Positions 41,121 to 49,948 of a DNA stretch of 64,000 bases are shown here, in pieces (positions within the stretch are counted from its first letter, which is position 1; each line of letters starts with the position of its first letter). Under the pieces are notes generated by a model, which did not search any database, was not told the DNA's origin, and was given only the letters and a program-made list of their open reading frames with translations. Where the stretch lies: contig NZ_JAPJZI010000001.1 of NCBI RefSeq assembly GCF_027944115.1, positions 2,046,001 to 2,110,000 of the forward strand, written 5' to 3'. The translations under genes and the position numbers were made by a program. Origin of the DNA: Hoeflea prorocentri (lineage in GTDB: Bacteria > Pseudomonadota > Alphaproteobacteria > Rhizobiales > Rhizobiaceae).

Positions 41121-41843
41121 ATGATTGCATCGCGCTTGATTTTATTTCTGTTTGCTATCTTTGCAGCTTGCGGCTACGCGGCGGCAGATACGGCAAAGCT
41201 CTACGACGGTCCTTTGCCGGTGAAAGTGAAGGACCGCACCGTTTCGGTTCCGGTTGTTCTCACAGGTGAGGCAGCGGGCGAGGAAGCGGAAACGATTATC
41301 CTGCACGCAACCGCCCGCACGCAGGATTTGTCGCCAATCCTGAAAGAACAGCTCCAGATAATGGCTGACGAGAATATCAGTGCCTGTGAGCTGCGGCTGT
41401 CCGTACCCGATGCAAATGTATCAGCCGATGGCACCCTGCTCATACTGGCCGCAACCATTGATGCCGAGGTCTGGGTCTGCACCAATTTTCTCAAAACGAA
41501 ACTGGGCGGCGAATCGGCCAGGATCACGGCCGGGGTGGTGCCGACCGTCAAGGATGGGCGCATCTTCCTTGAAGCCGGCGAGCTGCAAATCGAGGGAATC
41601 GGCGACCTGATAACATCGATCGGCGGCGACCGTGTCCTTCAAAAACTCTATTTCGAGGCAGTCGATCGCTTCAACCGTGACCAGAGTTTGACCTCTTTGC
41701 CCTCATCCCTCTCGGATGCCGGTTTTGTCTATTCGGAAGCGAGGGTCGACACCGCCTCCCCGACAGAACCGAAATTGAACGTTTCCGTTTCCGGGCCGAA
41801 CGATCTGGCCTTCCTCGCGCAGGTCATTGCGGGTCTCAGGTAA
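41121..41843 (+). CDS. Exported protein of unknown function
   Basis: 240 residues from the ATG at 41121, with a signal peptide (MIASRLILFLFAIFAACGYAAA); the start is uncertain as there is no clear ribosome site. The mature part has no recognised domain; it has a beta-rich look with two Cys that could pair. It precedes the L,D-transpeptidase on the same strand, but 169 bases away. Confidence 0.5.
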   Translation: MIASRLILFLFAIFAACGYAAADTAKLYDGPLPVKVKDRTVSVPVVLTGEAAGEEAETIILHATARTQDLSPILKEQLQIMADENISACELRLSVPDANVSADGTLLILAATIDAEVWVCTNFLKTKLGGESARITAGVVPTVKDGRIFLEAGELQIEGIGDLITSIGGDRVLQKLYFEAVDRFNRDQSLTSLPSSLSDAGFVYSEARVDTASPTEPKLNVSVSGPNDLAFLAQVIAGLR

Positions 41844-42012
41844 GGCAACACACAACACATCGGAACACAATACTGTGCGCGCGGCACCGAGCAGCACCGG
41901 CTGAATTGACACAGGCCATCCAATAGTGTCGCCTATAGCCTGAGTTTTTGTTGGAGTATTGTTTCCAGGTTGGATGTCATTGTCTAAAACCCGGACCGGC
42001 AGGGAGCAAACC

Positions 42013-43680
42013 GTGAAAAAAAAGAGCGGATTGATGATGTTGGCGGCTGCGTTCTTACTGGGCATTGGCCCGGTGGCAGCACAATCAGACGGAACCGACA
42101 CCGGCGAGGAACAGGTTATACGCAAGAGCGGAATTGCGGAGCGCACGGATTCGCCGGAATGGTACGCCGCCATGCAGGAGCGCCTTTACCTGCCTCAGGA
42201 AGGCCTTCAATCGGATACACGCCGCGCCGAGCGTATCGCCTTCTGGTATGAAGGAAGGGACTATGCACCGCTCTGGATCAGCAACGGGAAAGCCACCAAC
42301 GATGCCAAGGAAGTCGTTTTTGCGCTTCTGAATGCCCATAAGGACGGCCTTATTCCGTCTGAATACCGGGCCGACCAGCTCTTCCCGAAACTGCAGGCGG
42401 ACGGAGAGGCAGGCCTTGCTGATTTCGAGGTTTCGCTTTCCTATGCGGTCACTCTTTACGGCCAGCACCTGCGCAGCGGCCGGGTCAACCCAAACGAAGT
42501 CAATCGCGAACTGGTTATTTATCCGGACACGGTCGCCGCCGATGTGCTTTTGGAAAAGCTTGCCGATGCCGACAACGTGGTGGACGCCCTGCATGATTTC
42601 GCTCCGGGCACCCCGCGCTACGACCGGATGAAAGACCTGTTGCAGCATCTCTTCGTGGTGCAGGCCAAGGGCGGCTGGACCAGTGTTCCTGAAGGCAAGA
42701 CGCTTCTGCCCGGCATGACGGATCCGCGAGTGCCGGCCGTGCGCCAACGGCTTGTAGAATCAAAGGACCTTGAAAAGGACGCACATGCCGGGGAAGCCTA
42801 CGATGGGGCATTGGTCGAGGCGCTGAAACAGTTTCAGTTCCGGATGGGTCTTGAAACCGATGGCGTCATCGGTCCGGCTACACTTGCGCAATTGAACACC
42901 AGTGTTGATGACCGTATCCGCCAGGTGGAGCTGAACCTGGAGCGCCGACGCTGGATGCAGGCGGATTTCGGAGACCCGTATGTTTTCGTCAACCTTGCCG
43001 ATCAGGTCGTCAAGTTCGTCAGCGAGGACAAGACGGTCCACGCATCGGTTACCCAGGTGGGCAAGCCCTTGTACCGCACACCGGTCTTCTCCGATGAAAT
43101 GGAGTATCTGGAGTTCAACCCCTATTGGAACGTGCCCTACTCCATCGCCACAAGTGAATATCTGCCGAAGCTCAAATCCAACCCCTATGCCCTGCAGTCG
43201 CAAAATATCCGCGTCCTGCGTGACGGCAAGCCGGTGGACCCCGGCAGCGTTACCTGGGGCGACTACTCAAGCGACAGCTTCCCCTTCCGGCTGCGACAGG
43301 AACCGGGACCGGACAACGCCCTTGGCCGGGTGAAATTCATGTTCCCCAACCAGTTCAACATCTACATTCACGATACGCCCTCAAAATCGAACTTCGACAG
43401 AGCATCACGGTATTTCAGCCATGGCAGCATCCGAGTCGAAAACCCGATGTCGCTGGCGGAGGTGATCCTTGGCGCGCAGGATGTGTCGCGCATGCAGGTC
43501 GATTCAATCGTCAATTCCGGCAAGCGGCGGGTGGTCAAGCTGGAGGAGCCGGTTGCGGTGCACGTGGTATATCTGACGGCATGGGTCAACAAGGACGGTT
43601 CGGTGCACTATCGCCGGGATGTTTACGGGCGGGATGAAATCCTCTCAGCGGCACTCGCCGTCGACACGTTGTCACGATAA
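42013..43680 (+). CDS. YcbB-type L,D-transpeptidase with Ser in the catalytic position
   Basis: 555 residues from a GTG at 42013 with GGGAG seven bases upstream and a signal peptide ending AAQSDG. The N-terminal half (RIAFWYEGRDYAPLWISNGKA) and a PG_binding_1 domain (GALVEALKQFQFRMGLETDGVIGPATLAQLN) precede a YkuD domain. In YcbB the catalytic site reads SHGCVR; here it reads FSHGSIRVEN, with AGC (Ser472) at 43426-43428 where Cys is expected. If the read is correct the enzyme is either inactive as a classic cysteine transpeptidase or a serine variant. It lies before a class D beta-lactamase. Confidence 0.85.
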   Translation: MKKKSGLMMLAAAFLLGIGPVAAQSDGTDTGEEQVIRKSGIAERTDSPEWYAAMQERLYLPQEGLQSDTRRAERIAFWYEGRDYAPLWISNGKATNDAKEVVFALLNAHKDGLIPSEYRADQLFPKLQADGEAGLADFEVSLSYAVTLYGQHLRSGRVNPNEVNRELVIYPDTVAADVLLEKLADADNVVDALHDFAPGTPRYDRMKDLLQHLFVVQAKGGWTSVPEGKTLLPGMTDPRVPAVRQRLVESKDLEKDAHAGEAYDGALVEALKQFQFRMGLETDGVIGPATLAQLNTSVDDRIRQVELNLERRRWMQADFGDPYVFVNLADQVVKFVSEDKTVHASVTQVGKPLYRTPVFSDEMEYLEFNPYWNVPYSIATSEYLPKLKSNPYALQSQNIRVLRDGKPVDPGSVTWGDYSSDSFPFRLRQEPGPDNALGRVKFMFPNQFNIYIHDTPSKSNFDRASRYFSHGSIRVENPMSLAEVILGAQDVSRMQVDSIVNSGKRRVVKLEEPVAVHVVYLTAWVNKDGSVHYRRDVYGRDEILSAALAVDTLSR

Positions 43681-43792
43681 CGCTGCTTGAGCGTTCAATC
43701 GGCCGACCGCCTCGTACACACACAGTTGCCACGCGCAATTCGGTCATATTGTCATCTATGGTCCGCGATGAGAAACCGTGGAGATCAACAAC

Positions 43793-44611
43793 ATGATGCG
43801 AAGAAGCTTCCTTGTATTTGTTACGGGGATTTGTCTGTGTTCGGGCCAGGCCCATCCCGAAGGCTCCGGCTTTGAGCGTACGGTCGTTGAGCATAAAGGC
43901 CTTGAGGACGTGTTCCGGCAATACGGGGTGGACGGCGCGTTTATCCTGCTGGATGTAGAAAACGACAGGCTGCACGCAGTCAATCGCGACCGAGTAGCAG
44001 ACCGCCGGTTTCCTGCATCAACTTTCAAAATAGCCAACAGTCTGATCGCGCTGGAAACCGGAGCGGTTTCCAATGAGGATGAAGTGATTCCCTACGGCGG
44101 CAAGCCGCAGCCGATCAAGGTCTGGGAACGGGACATGACGCTGGGCGAGGCGATGAAGGTTTCCAATGTTGCCGTGTTTCAGGAAGTTGCGCGCCGGGTC
44201 GGATTGGATGGCTACCAGGAGTGGCTTTCAACGCTCGGCTATGGAAATGAACAGGTTGGATCGGACGTCGAACGCTTCTGGTTGCGGGGACCTCTTGCGA
44301 TCAGCCCGGTTGAACAGGCCGAGTTTGCAGCCCGGCTGGCGTCCGGCACGTTGCCGGCTTCCAAAAGCAGCCAGTCGACTGTCCGCGATCTCCTGCTGGT
44401 TGGCAGAAACGGGCAAGACCGGCTCTACGCGAAAACCGGTTGGAGCATTTCCGCAAAGCCTCAAATCGGCTGGTGGGTGGGTTGGGTCGAAAAGGGAGAT
44501 GGCAGCATCTATGCCTTTGCCTTGACGATCGACATTGTATCCCGGCGAGATGTCGACCAGCGCAAACCACTTGGAAAGGCGCTCCTCAAGGCCCTGCGGG
44601 TTTATCCCTGA
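43793..44611 (+). CDS. Class D (OXA-type) beta-lactamase
   Basis: 272 residues from the ATG at 43793 (GGAG ten bases upstream), with a signal peptide. All class D motifs are present: Ser76-TFK (active Ser and Lys79), SNV at 124-126, YGN at 150-152, WLRG at 163-166, KTG at 214-216. These enzymes hydrolyse penicillins and some carbapenems; BlaR-sensor relatives of similar sequence exist, but this one has no fused membrane sensor. It follows the transpeptidase gene by about 110 bases. Confidence 0.9.
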   Translation: MMRRSFLVFVTGICLCSGQAHPEGSGFERTVVEHKGLEDVFRQYGVDGAFILLDVENDRLHAVNRDRVADRRFPASTFKIANSLIALETGAVSNEDEVIPYGGKPQPIKVWERDMTLGEAMKVSNVAVFQEVARRVGLDGYQEWLSTLGYGNEQVGSDVERFWLRGPLAISPVEQAEFAARLASGTLPASKSSQSTVRDLLLVGRNGQDRLYAKTGWSISAKPQIGWWVGWVEKGDGSIYAFALTIDIVSRRDVDQRKPLGKALLKALRVYP

Positions 44612-44723
44612 CAGGTGTGGCCGGTTCTCCGGTTGACTGTGCAAGTGGCAACGCGTTAAGCCCCGTGCCAGGACCCCCGTTCCATTTGTATTTCCGGCTG
44701 CGCTGGACAGGAGACACGCCGCC

Positions 44724-45923
44724 ATGCGCTTGCAATTCAACGCCGACCGGCAGTCGATCCTTGTCCTGCTGCTTGTCTTTGTCGGGAGCGTGTGCACCTC
44801 CTCACTCGTGCCGGCGATGGGCCTGTACATCGTCGAAGGTCTTTCGCAGGAGCCATGGAAGGTCAGCATTTATTCCGCCATCGTCATCGGCCTGACCATG
44901 GTGAACAACCGGTTTTTCGGGGAACAGATAGACCGCGGAACAAATGTCGGGCGGATGCTTGATGTCTCGATCGTCAGTTTTCTTGTCGCGACGCTCGCCC
45001 TTGCTTCCTATCAGTCCTATCTGCTTTTGGTCACCATCGGCGCGCTGTTTTTAAGCCTGTCCAATGCCGCGTTCTCGACGGCGTTCACCTTTGGTCGGCT
45101 TCACGCCGAAAAAGCCGGGCTCGATGTCATCAAGTTCAACTCATGGCTTCGCATCAGCACATCGCTTGCCTGGATGATCGGGCCGGCCATTGCCTTCACG
45201 ATCATCGGTCTGTGGGGTTTTCAAACGATGTTCCTTGTTTCTGCGCTCTTCGGCTGCGTCTGGTTCGTGATTCGGCAACTATCCGTTCCACGTGGTTTCC
45301 TGTCGCCGCAGCGCCGCTCTGAGGTCAAAAGCGGCGGACTTGGATCAAACGGCCTGCTCCTGATTGCCGCGATCTCGTGCCTGTTTTTCTCAATAACGAA
45401 TTCGCTCTACCTCATGGTCATGCCGCTCTATTTCGTTCAGGAGGTCGGCCTGCCCTATTACGCGCCCGGTCTGTCATTATCCGCCAAGTGTTTTGTGGAG
45501 GTGCCGGCTATCTTTCTGGCAGCGGTCCTAGCGAGGCGCTTTGGCGAGCGTAATGTTCTGTATCTTTCGGCAGCCGTTGGCATCGTGACATTTTTTGCAA
45601 TCGTCCGGGTCGAAACCGTTTTTCAGATGCTCGTTATCTCGGCCTTGGAAGGTTTTTATTACGGGCTGTTTGCAGGCGTCGGAATAACATTCGTACAAAG
45701 CTTTGCCGGCGGCCGAATGGGCAGAGCGACGTCCATGTATGTCAACAGCCTGTTCCTCGGCGGTGCTGTCGGCGGCATCTCCATGGGCTTTATTGCCAGC
45801 GGATTCGATTACCGTGCAGTGGTGTGGGTCAGTGCCGGGTGCGCGTTTTTCGCCCTTGTCATGCTTTTTGCCACGCGCGGTGCAGACAACAAACGGCAAA
45901 ACCCGGCCACAGGCATCTCCTGA
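44724..45923 (+). CDS. MFS transporter, sugar-efflux-like
   Basis: 399 residues with 12 membrane spans. VPAMGLYIVEGLSQEPWKVSIYSAIVIGLTMVNNRFFGEQIDRGTNVGRMLDVSI (with RFFGEQIDRGTN) resembles the motif A region of SetA/sugar efflux-like members. A proton-driven exporter of sugars or drugs is likely. Convergent with the DUF418 gene. Confidence 0.82.
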   Translation: MRLQFNADRQSILVLLLVFVGSVCTSSLVPAMGLYIVEGLSQEPWKVSIYSAIVIGLTMVNNRFFGEQIDRGTNVGRMLDVSIVSFLVATLALASYQSYLLLVTIGALFLSLSNAAFSTAFTFGRLHAEKAGLDVIKFNSWLRISTSLAWMIGPAIAFTIIGLWGFQTMFLVSALFGCVWFVIRQLSVPRGFLSPQRRSEVKSGGLGSNGLLLIAAISCLFFSITNSLYLMVMPLYFVQEVGLPYYAPGLSLSAKCFVEVPAIFLAAVLARRFGERNVLYLSAAVGIVTFFAIVRVETVFQMLVISALEGFYYGLFAGVGITFVQSFAGGRMGRATSMYVNSLFLGGAVGGISMGFIASGFDYRAVVWVSAGCAFFALVMLFATRGADNKRQNPATGIS

Positions 45924-45937
45924 ACAAAGCCCGGCAA

Positions 45938-46990
45938 CTAACCTGTCAGCCAGCGCATCACACTCTCCAGCGGCCCCCTCTTGAACCGTCTGCTCCAGAG
46001 ATACGCAAAGACGGTGGCGGCAACACAGTACAGAATTGCCGCCGTCAGAGCCGCCGATGGCGTTTGCCCGCCGACGAGGCCCGCCGCTTCCAGAACACCC
46101 ATTCCAATAAGGATATGCGCGATGTAGAGCGTCAGGGTCTGACGGCCTGCGGGCACTACGATAGCGTTCAAACGCCACGACGCCAGGCGCTTTTCAACCA
46201 GCAGACACAGCCCGATCACCATCGACGCGAAACCACAGCCCGCAATCACAAAGAGCGGCATGGGCGGGATCGGCTCCGCTCCGACAAAATAGGCAAGTTC
46301 GGGATCAATCGTTCCGAGGACCGGCTTAAGCAGCAGGGCAAGCGCTGTTGAGAGGCTGAAAGACACGCCTCCCACAATCGCCAAGCCGACCTGGAAGCGC
46401 GTGTGTGCAAGGGCCGCTCGACCCAGCAGCATCCCAAACAGGAAGAATGCAAGCCATGGAACGATCGGATGCCATCCGTTGAAAACCAGGTTCCGGACAA
46501 ATCCGTCCGGCGTCCAAAGGCCGAAATAATCGCCGGTTGTCCAATCCCATCCCGCGTCATAATCGAGAACCATCACGAGAACGGGAAAGAGCAGCATCAA
46601 TGCGCAACACCAGCTTATCAGCGCAATCAGATTCACCCGCAGAAACGCCAGACCGAGGAGGAAATAGAAAGCGTAGTAGTGGATTATATCGGCCGGGAAG
46701 ATCAGCATATTCGCCATGCCGAGGGCAGCCAGGAAAAAGACGCGTTTCAGCGTAACGCGGCGGATATTCTCCACACTGCCGCGTTTCGCCGACAGTGAGA
46801 AACCAATGCCCGCAAGGACAACGAATGTCACCGCGGCGCGCCCCTGAAGTAAAATTGCAAAATGCGCCGCGCTCTCGTCAATGCCCACCATCACCACGTC
46901 GAAATTGACAATGACCATGCCGACAAGTGCAAGGAAACGGGCCAGATCCAGCCCTTCCAGCCGGCGTCCGGAGGATTGATTGACAGCCAT
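45938..46990 (-). CDS. DUF418/YeiB-like membrane protein
   Basis: 350 residues from the ATG at 46990, which overlaps the stop of the TetR gene (TGATG); another ATG three codons earlier is less likely. Ten or so membrane spans and the opening RRLEGLDLARFLALVGMVIVNFDVV match the YeiB/DUF418 (acyltransferase-related) family. Function is unknown; coupling to the TetR regulator suggests inducible expression. Confidence 0.85.
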   Translation of the reverse strand: MAVNQSSGRRLEGLDLARFLALVGMVIVNFDVVMVGIDESAAHFAILLQGRAAVTFVVLAGIGFSLSAKRGSVENIRRVTLKRVFFLAALGMANMLIFPADIIHYYAFYFLLGLAFLRVNLIALISWCCALMLLFPVLVMVLDYDAGWDWTTGDYFGLWTPDGFVRNLVFNGWHPIVPWLAFFLFGMLLGRAALAHTRFQVGLAIVGGVSFSLSTALALLLKPVLGTIDPELAYFVGAEPIPPMPLFVIAGCGFASMVIGLCLLVEKRLASWRLNAIVVPAGRQTLTLYIAHILIGMGVLEAAGLVGGQTPSAALTAAILYCVAATVFAYLWSRRFKRGPLESVMRWLTG

Positions 46991-47541
46991 CAAAGACACA
47001 CCCCCTTAAGGCCCGCAGTCAATGTGGACCAGGCCAGCCGGGCGGCCTGTTTCGGTGTTGCATGTCCGTCGCGCACCTGGATCCAGGCGGCATAAACAAG
47101 GTGGTCGAATACCTTGGCCGCCCATTCCACCGGGCAACGCTCAGGAAAGAGCCCCTCTTTTTGAACCTCCGTCAACAGTTGTAGGAACTCATGCTCCTGT
47201 TTTTCCCGGTAAGGTTCGTCCGCTCCGTCTGCGGTGCGCTCTTGCGCCAGAAACCACTGCCTGTCGCCGAGCGCCACCAGCGCCGTCATGATTGCCTCCA
47301 GTGCTTCGGTATGGCTGCGGGCACCGGCTGCCGCTTTACGAGCGGCGTCTTCGATTTCCCGCACTGCCTGATAAAGGAGTGCACGTATCAGATCGTCACG
47401 CCCGGCGAACTGCCGATGCAGCGTCGCCCGTCCGACGCCGGCGGCATCTGCGACCTGTGCAAGTGACGCCGAAGGATCACGTCCAAAAACTTCAAATGCT
47501 GCTTCGATAATGGCTTGTCTGGCGCTGAGTCTCTTTTTCAT
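46990..47541 (-). CDS. TetR-family regulator
   Basis: 183 residues from the ATG at 47541. ARQAIIEAAFEVFGRDPSASLAQVADAAGVGRATLHRQFAGRDDLIRALLYQ is the TetR helix-turn-helix. The C-terminal ligand domain is diverged. No ribosome site is visible upstream. It is co-transcribed with the DUF418 protein and probably represses that unit; the ligand is unknown. Confidence 0.88.
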   Translation of the reverse strand: MKKRLSARQAIIEAAFEVFGRDPSASLAQVADAAGVGRATLHRQFAGRDDLIRALLYQAVREIEDAARKAAAGARSHTEALEAIMTALVALGDRQWFLAQERTADGADEPYREKQEHEFLQLLTEVQKEGLFPERCPVEWAAKVFDHLVYAAWIQVRDGHATPKQAARLAWSTLTAGLKGVCL

Positions 47542-47767
47542 GATGAGACACATATGTCTTATTTGATACATATTCAACCAGAGCCGCGGATTGCTACTGC
47601 TTCCTGGTCGAAGGCACCAAAGATTGCCTCGTGGCTCATGATGGGTTCGCGGTAAATGGGATTGTGAATTATACCGTATTGACATAATTTTTCGAAAATC
47701 GGCCTGCAGCCAACGACACCTCTCGCGGCCAGAGCGCAAACGGCCGCCCATCCCAGGATTATCTGCC

Positions 47768-48109
47768 ATGTTTCATGTCGAATTTCATTTCGAGGAATTG
47801 CCGCTCGTCATCGGGCGGACAGAGTTCTCGGTCTGCTCCGGAGTCGCCCATCTCCAAGGTGAAAACGGAACGCATGACTATGGCTTCCGCGTCAGTCACA
47901 TCGAACTGGAGGGCAACCTCCTTGGCGACTATCGCGACAAGCGCCGGGTACCGATCTGCCAACGGTCCGACGACCCGTTCTGCGTCCTGCTCTTCCAGCG
48001 GCTGGCTGCAAGGATCGAAGCGCACAAAGAGGCGTCAGATTGTTTCTACGACGCGCTTCGGGAGGCCATGTGGGAGCAAACGTCAGACAGGCGCCTTGCA
48101 GCAAATTGA
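47768..48109 (+). CDS. Small protein of unknown function
   Basis: 113 residues from the ATG at 47768, with an AGGAT eight bases upstream. No signal peptide, membrane span or motif that I recognise; the sequence is mixed charged with several Cys (VCSG, PICQ, FCVL, DCFY). A soluble cytoplasmic protein is likely, function unknown. Confidence 0.45.
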   Translation: MFHVEFHFEELPLVIGRTEFSVCSGVAHLQGENGTHDYGFRVSHIELEGNLLGDYRDKRRVPICQRSDDPFCVLLFQRLAARIEAHKEASDCFYDALREAMWEQTSDRRLAAN

Positions 48110-48221
48110 CAAAGTGGCGCCGCAAATGGGTTGAATACTCCGGCTGCCTTCCGTTCGATGTCCGTCAAGTTCATTCTTGCGGGCACCAGCGGCAGGGAGC
48201 CAGACAGCGGGAGAGGAACCC

Positions 48222-48812
48222 ATGCTAAAGACAATTCTACCAGTAGCGGCCGCAGCCCTGACCTTTTCGGCGCTTGCCGCGTTTGCGCAGACACCCACAC
48301 CGGCACAACAACAGGCCATCAAATCAAACTGCGTTGCTGACTACAGAGCGAACTGCGCAGGCGTGCCGACCGGCGGCATGGATGCGCTTATCTGTCTGGA
48401 GCAACACGAAGACAAGCTCTCGTCGGCCTGCAAATCGGCTGTTGAAGCCGTCGATCACAACAGCGCCTCGACACCGACTACAGCGCCGAAAGCAACGTCA
48501 GAAGCGACAACAACAACGGCGGCAAAGCCGAAAAGCGAGGCAGAAAGTGCCACGGCCTCAGGTGGCGCAAAGACTGAGACAAGCGCACCTGCCGCTTCAG
48601 CGGCCGGTGCAGCGCCGGCCTCCGGCAAGCCGGCCATGTCACTACGACAGGAAATGCGGCTTGCAGCCCGTGCCTGTGCACGCGACTACCGTGTCCTGTG
48701 TCCAAACCTGCCGGCTGGCCAGGGCAATGTGTTGTTCTGCCTGAAGGTGCATGAGGAGCATCTTTCCCCGCAGTGCCACAAGGCCATACTGGACGCGGGC
48801 GAAGTGTTTTAG
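48222..48812 (+). CDS. Secreted cysteine-rich (GLG1-type) repeat protein
   Basis: 196 residues from the ATG at 48222, with a signal peptide ending AAFAQTP. Two copies of a Cys-rich repeat flank a Ala/Thr/Ser/Lys linker: IKSNCVADYRANCAGVPTGGMDALICLEQHEDKLSSACKSAV and AARACARDYRVLCPNLPAGQGNVLFCLKVHEEHLSPQCHKAI. The four Cys of each would pair. The repeat is of the type seen in GLG1-like secreted proteins; function in bacteria is unknown. Confidence 0.75.
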   Translation: MLKTILPVAAAALTFSALAAFAQTPTPAQQQAIKSNCVADYRANCAGVPTGGMDALICLEQHEDKLSSACKSAVEAVDHNSASTPTTAPKATSEATTTTAAKPKSEAESATASGGAKTETSAPAASAAGAAPASGKPAMSLRQEMRLAARACARDYRVLCPNLPAGQGNVLFCLKVHEEHLSPQCHKAILDAGEVF

Positions 48813-48985
48813 GATTCGGGTTGCCAAACAGGCAGACACCGGCCCGTCTTGAACCATTGTATCATCGCATCCTGATTGCGCGGCGTAACGGCCTTGATTT
48901 CGTCGTCGATCATCGGCGGCCCAATTGCTATGGTTCATCCCGTGAATCAATCGGGCACTTGTGACCCGGCAGGAGGAGAGCCGTC

Positions 48986-49879
48986 ATGTGGCAGGGAATT
49001 ATTCCAGCGGTCACCACGAAATTCACCGAGGACGGGGATCTCGACCACGCCGAGATGGAGCGGTGTTTTGCCTATCAGATGGAATCGGGCTGTCACGGTC
49101 TGGTCGCCTGCGGGACGCTTGGCGAAGGCAATATGCTCACCCATGAAGAGCGCCTTTCCGTGCTGCGGCTCTGCAAACAGGCGACCGGCAACCGACCCGC
49201 ACTCCTGACCATATCCGAGGCCGGCACGCGTGAAGCGTGCGAACTTGCCGGACAGGCTGCATCTGCCGGCGCCGACGGTGTGATGATCGTTCCCTCGCCG
49301 ATCTACCATACCAACCGGCAGGAGACGATTGCCAATCTGAGGGCGATCGCCCAGGCTGCAGATCTTCCTGTCATGATCTATTCGAACAGGGTCGGGTATC
49401 GTGTCGACGTCACGCCCGACATGATGGAGGAGTTGGCGGACGACCAACGTTTTGTGGCGATAAAGGAAAGCTCCGACGATATTCGCCGCGCAACGGAGAT
49501 ATTCAATCGTCTGGGCGATCGCTATGCGGTCTTTACAGGAGTGGACAATCTGGCCTTTGAGGCTTTGACTGCCGGTGCCGTCGGCTGGATTGCCGGCCTT
49601 GTGGTCGCGTTTCCCAAGGAGACGGTTGCCATCTATGAACTCATTCGCCAGCAGCGTTACAAGGAGGCCTTGGACATCTATCGATGGTTCCGGCCGCTTC
49701 TCGATCTGGACGTATCAACCTTTCTCGTTCAGCAGATAAAACTCGCTGAAGTTATCGAAATCGGCTCGAATGACCGGGTGCGGCTGCCACGTATGCCATT
49801 GACAGGCGAGCACCGCAAAAAAGTAGAGGAGATTGTTGAAGCTGCGATTGCGTCACGGCCGCCTTTGCCGCATTTTTGA
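48986..49879 (+). CDS. DHDPS/NAL-family lyase or deaminase, hydroxyproline-type
   Basis: 297 residues, GGAGGAG before the ATG. The barrel has Lys160 in FVAIKESSDD and Tyr132 in MIYSNRVGYR, the class I aldolase pair of the family, and ACGTLGEGNML in place of GTTGE. The next gene is a D-amino-acid-dehydrogenase-type FAD enzyme, which is the pairing found in hydroxyproline catabolism (1-pyrroline-4-hydroxy-2-carboxylate deaminase plus D-hydroxyproline dehydrogenase). That reading is likely but the racemase/epimerase is not in the window. Confidence 0.78.
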   Translation: MWQGIIPAVTTKFTEDGDLDHAEMERCFAYQMESGCHGLVACGTLGEGNMLTHEERLSVLRLCKQATGNRPALLTISEAGTREACELAGQAASAGADGVMIVPSPIYHTNRQETIANLRAIAQAADLPVMIYSNRVGYRVDVTPDMMEELADDQRFVAIKESSDDIRRATEIFNRLGDRYAVFTGVDNLAFEALTAGAVGWIAGLVVAFPKETVAIYELIRQQRYKEALDIYRWFRPLLDLDVSTFLVQQIKLAEVIEIGSNDRVRLPRMPLTGEHRKKVEEIVEAAIASRPPLPHF

Positions 49880-49948
49880 CGCGGCTAAAGGGAATATTGT
49901 GCCGAACCCCGCGTTATTGTGCGGTGGCTGAATTGTTTTGGGCGAATT

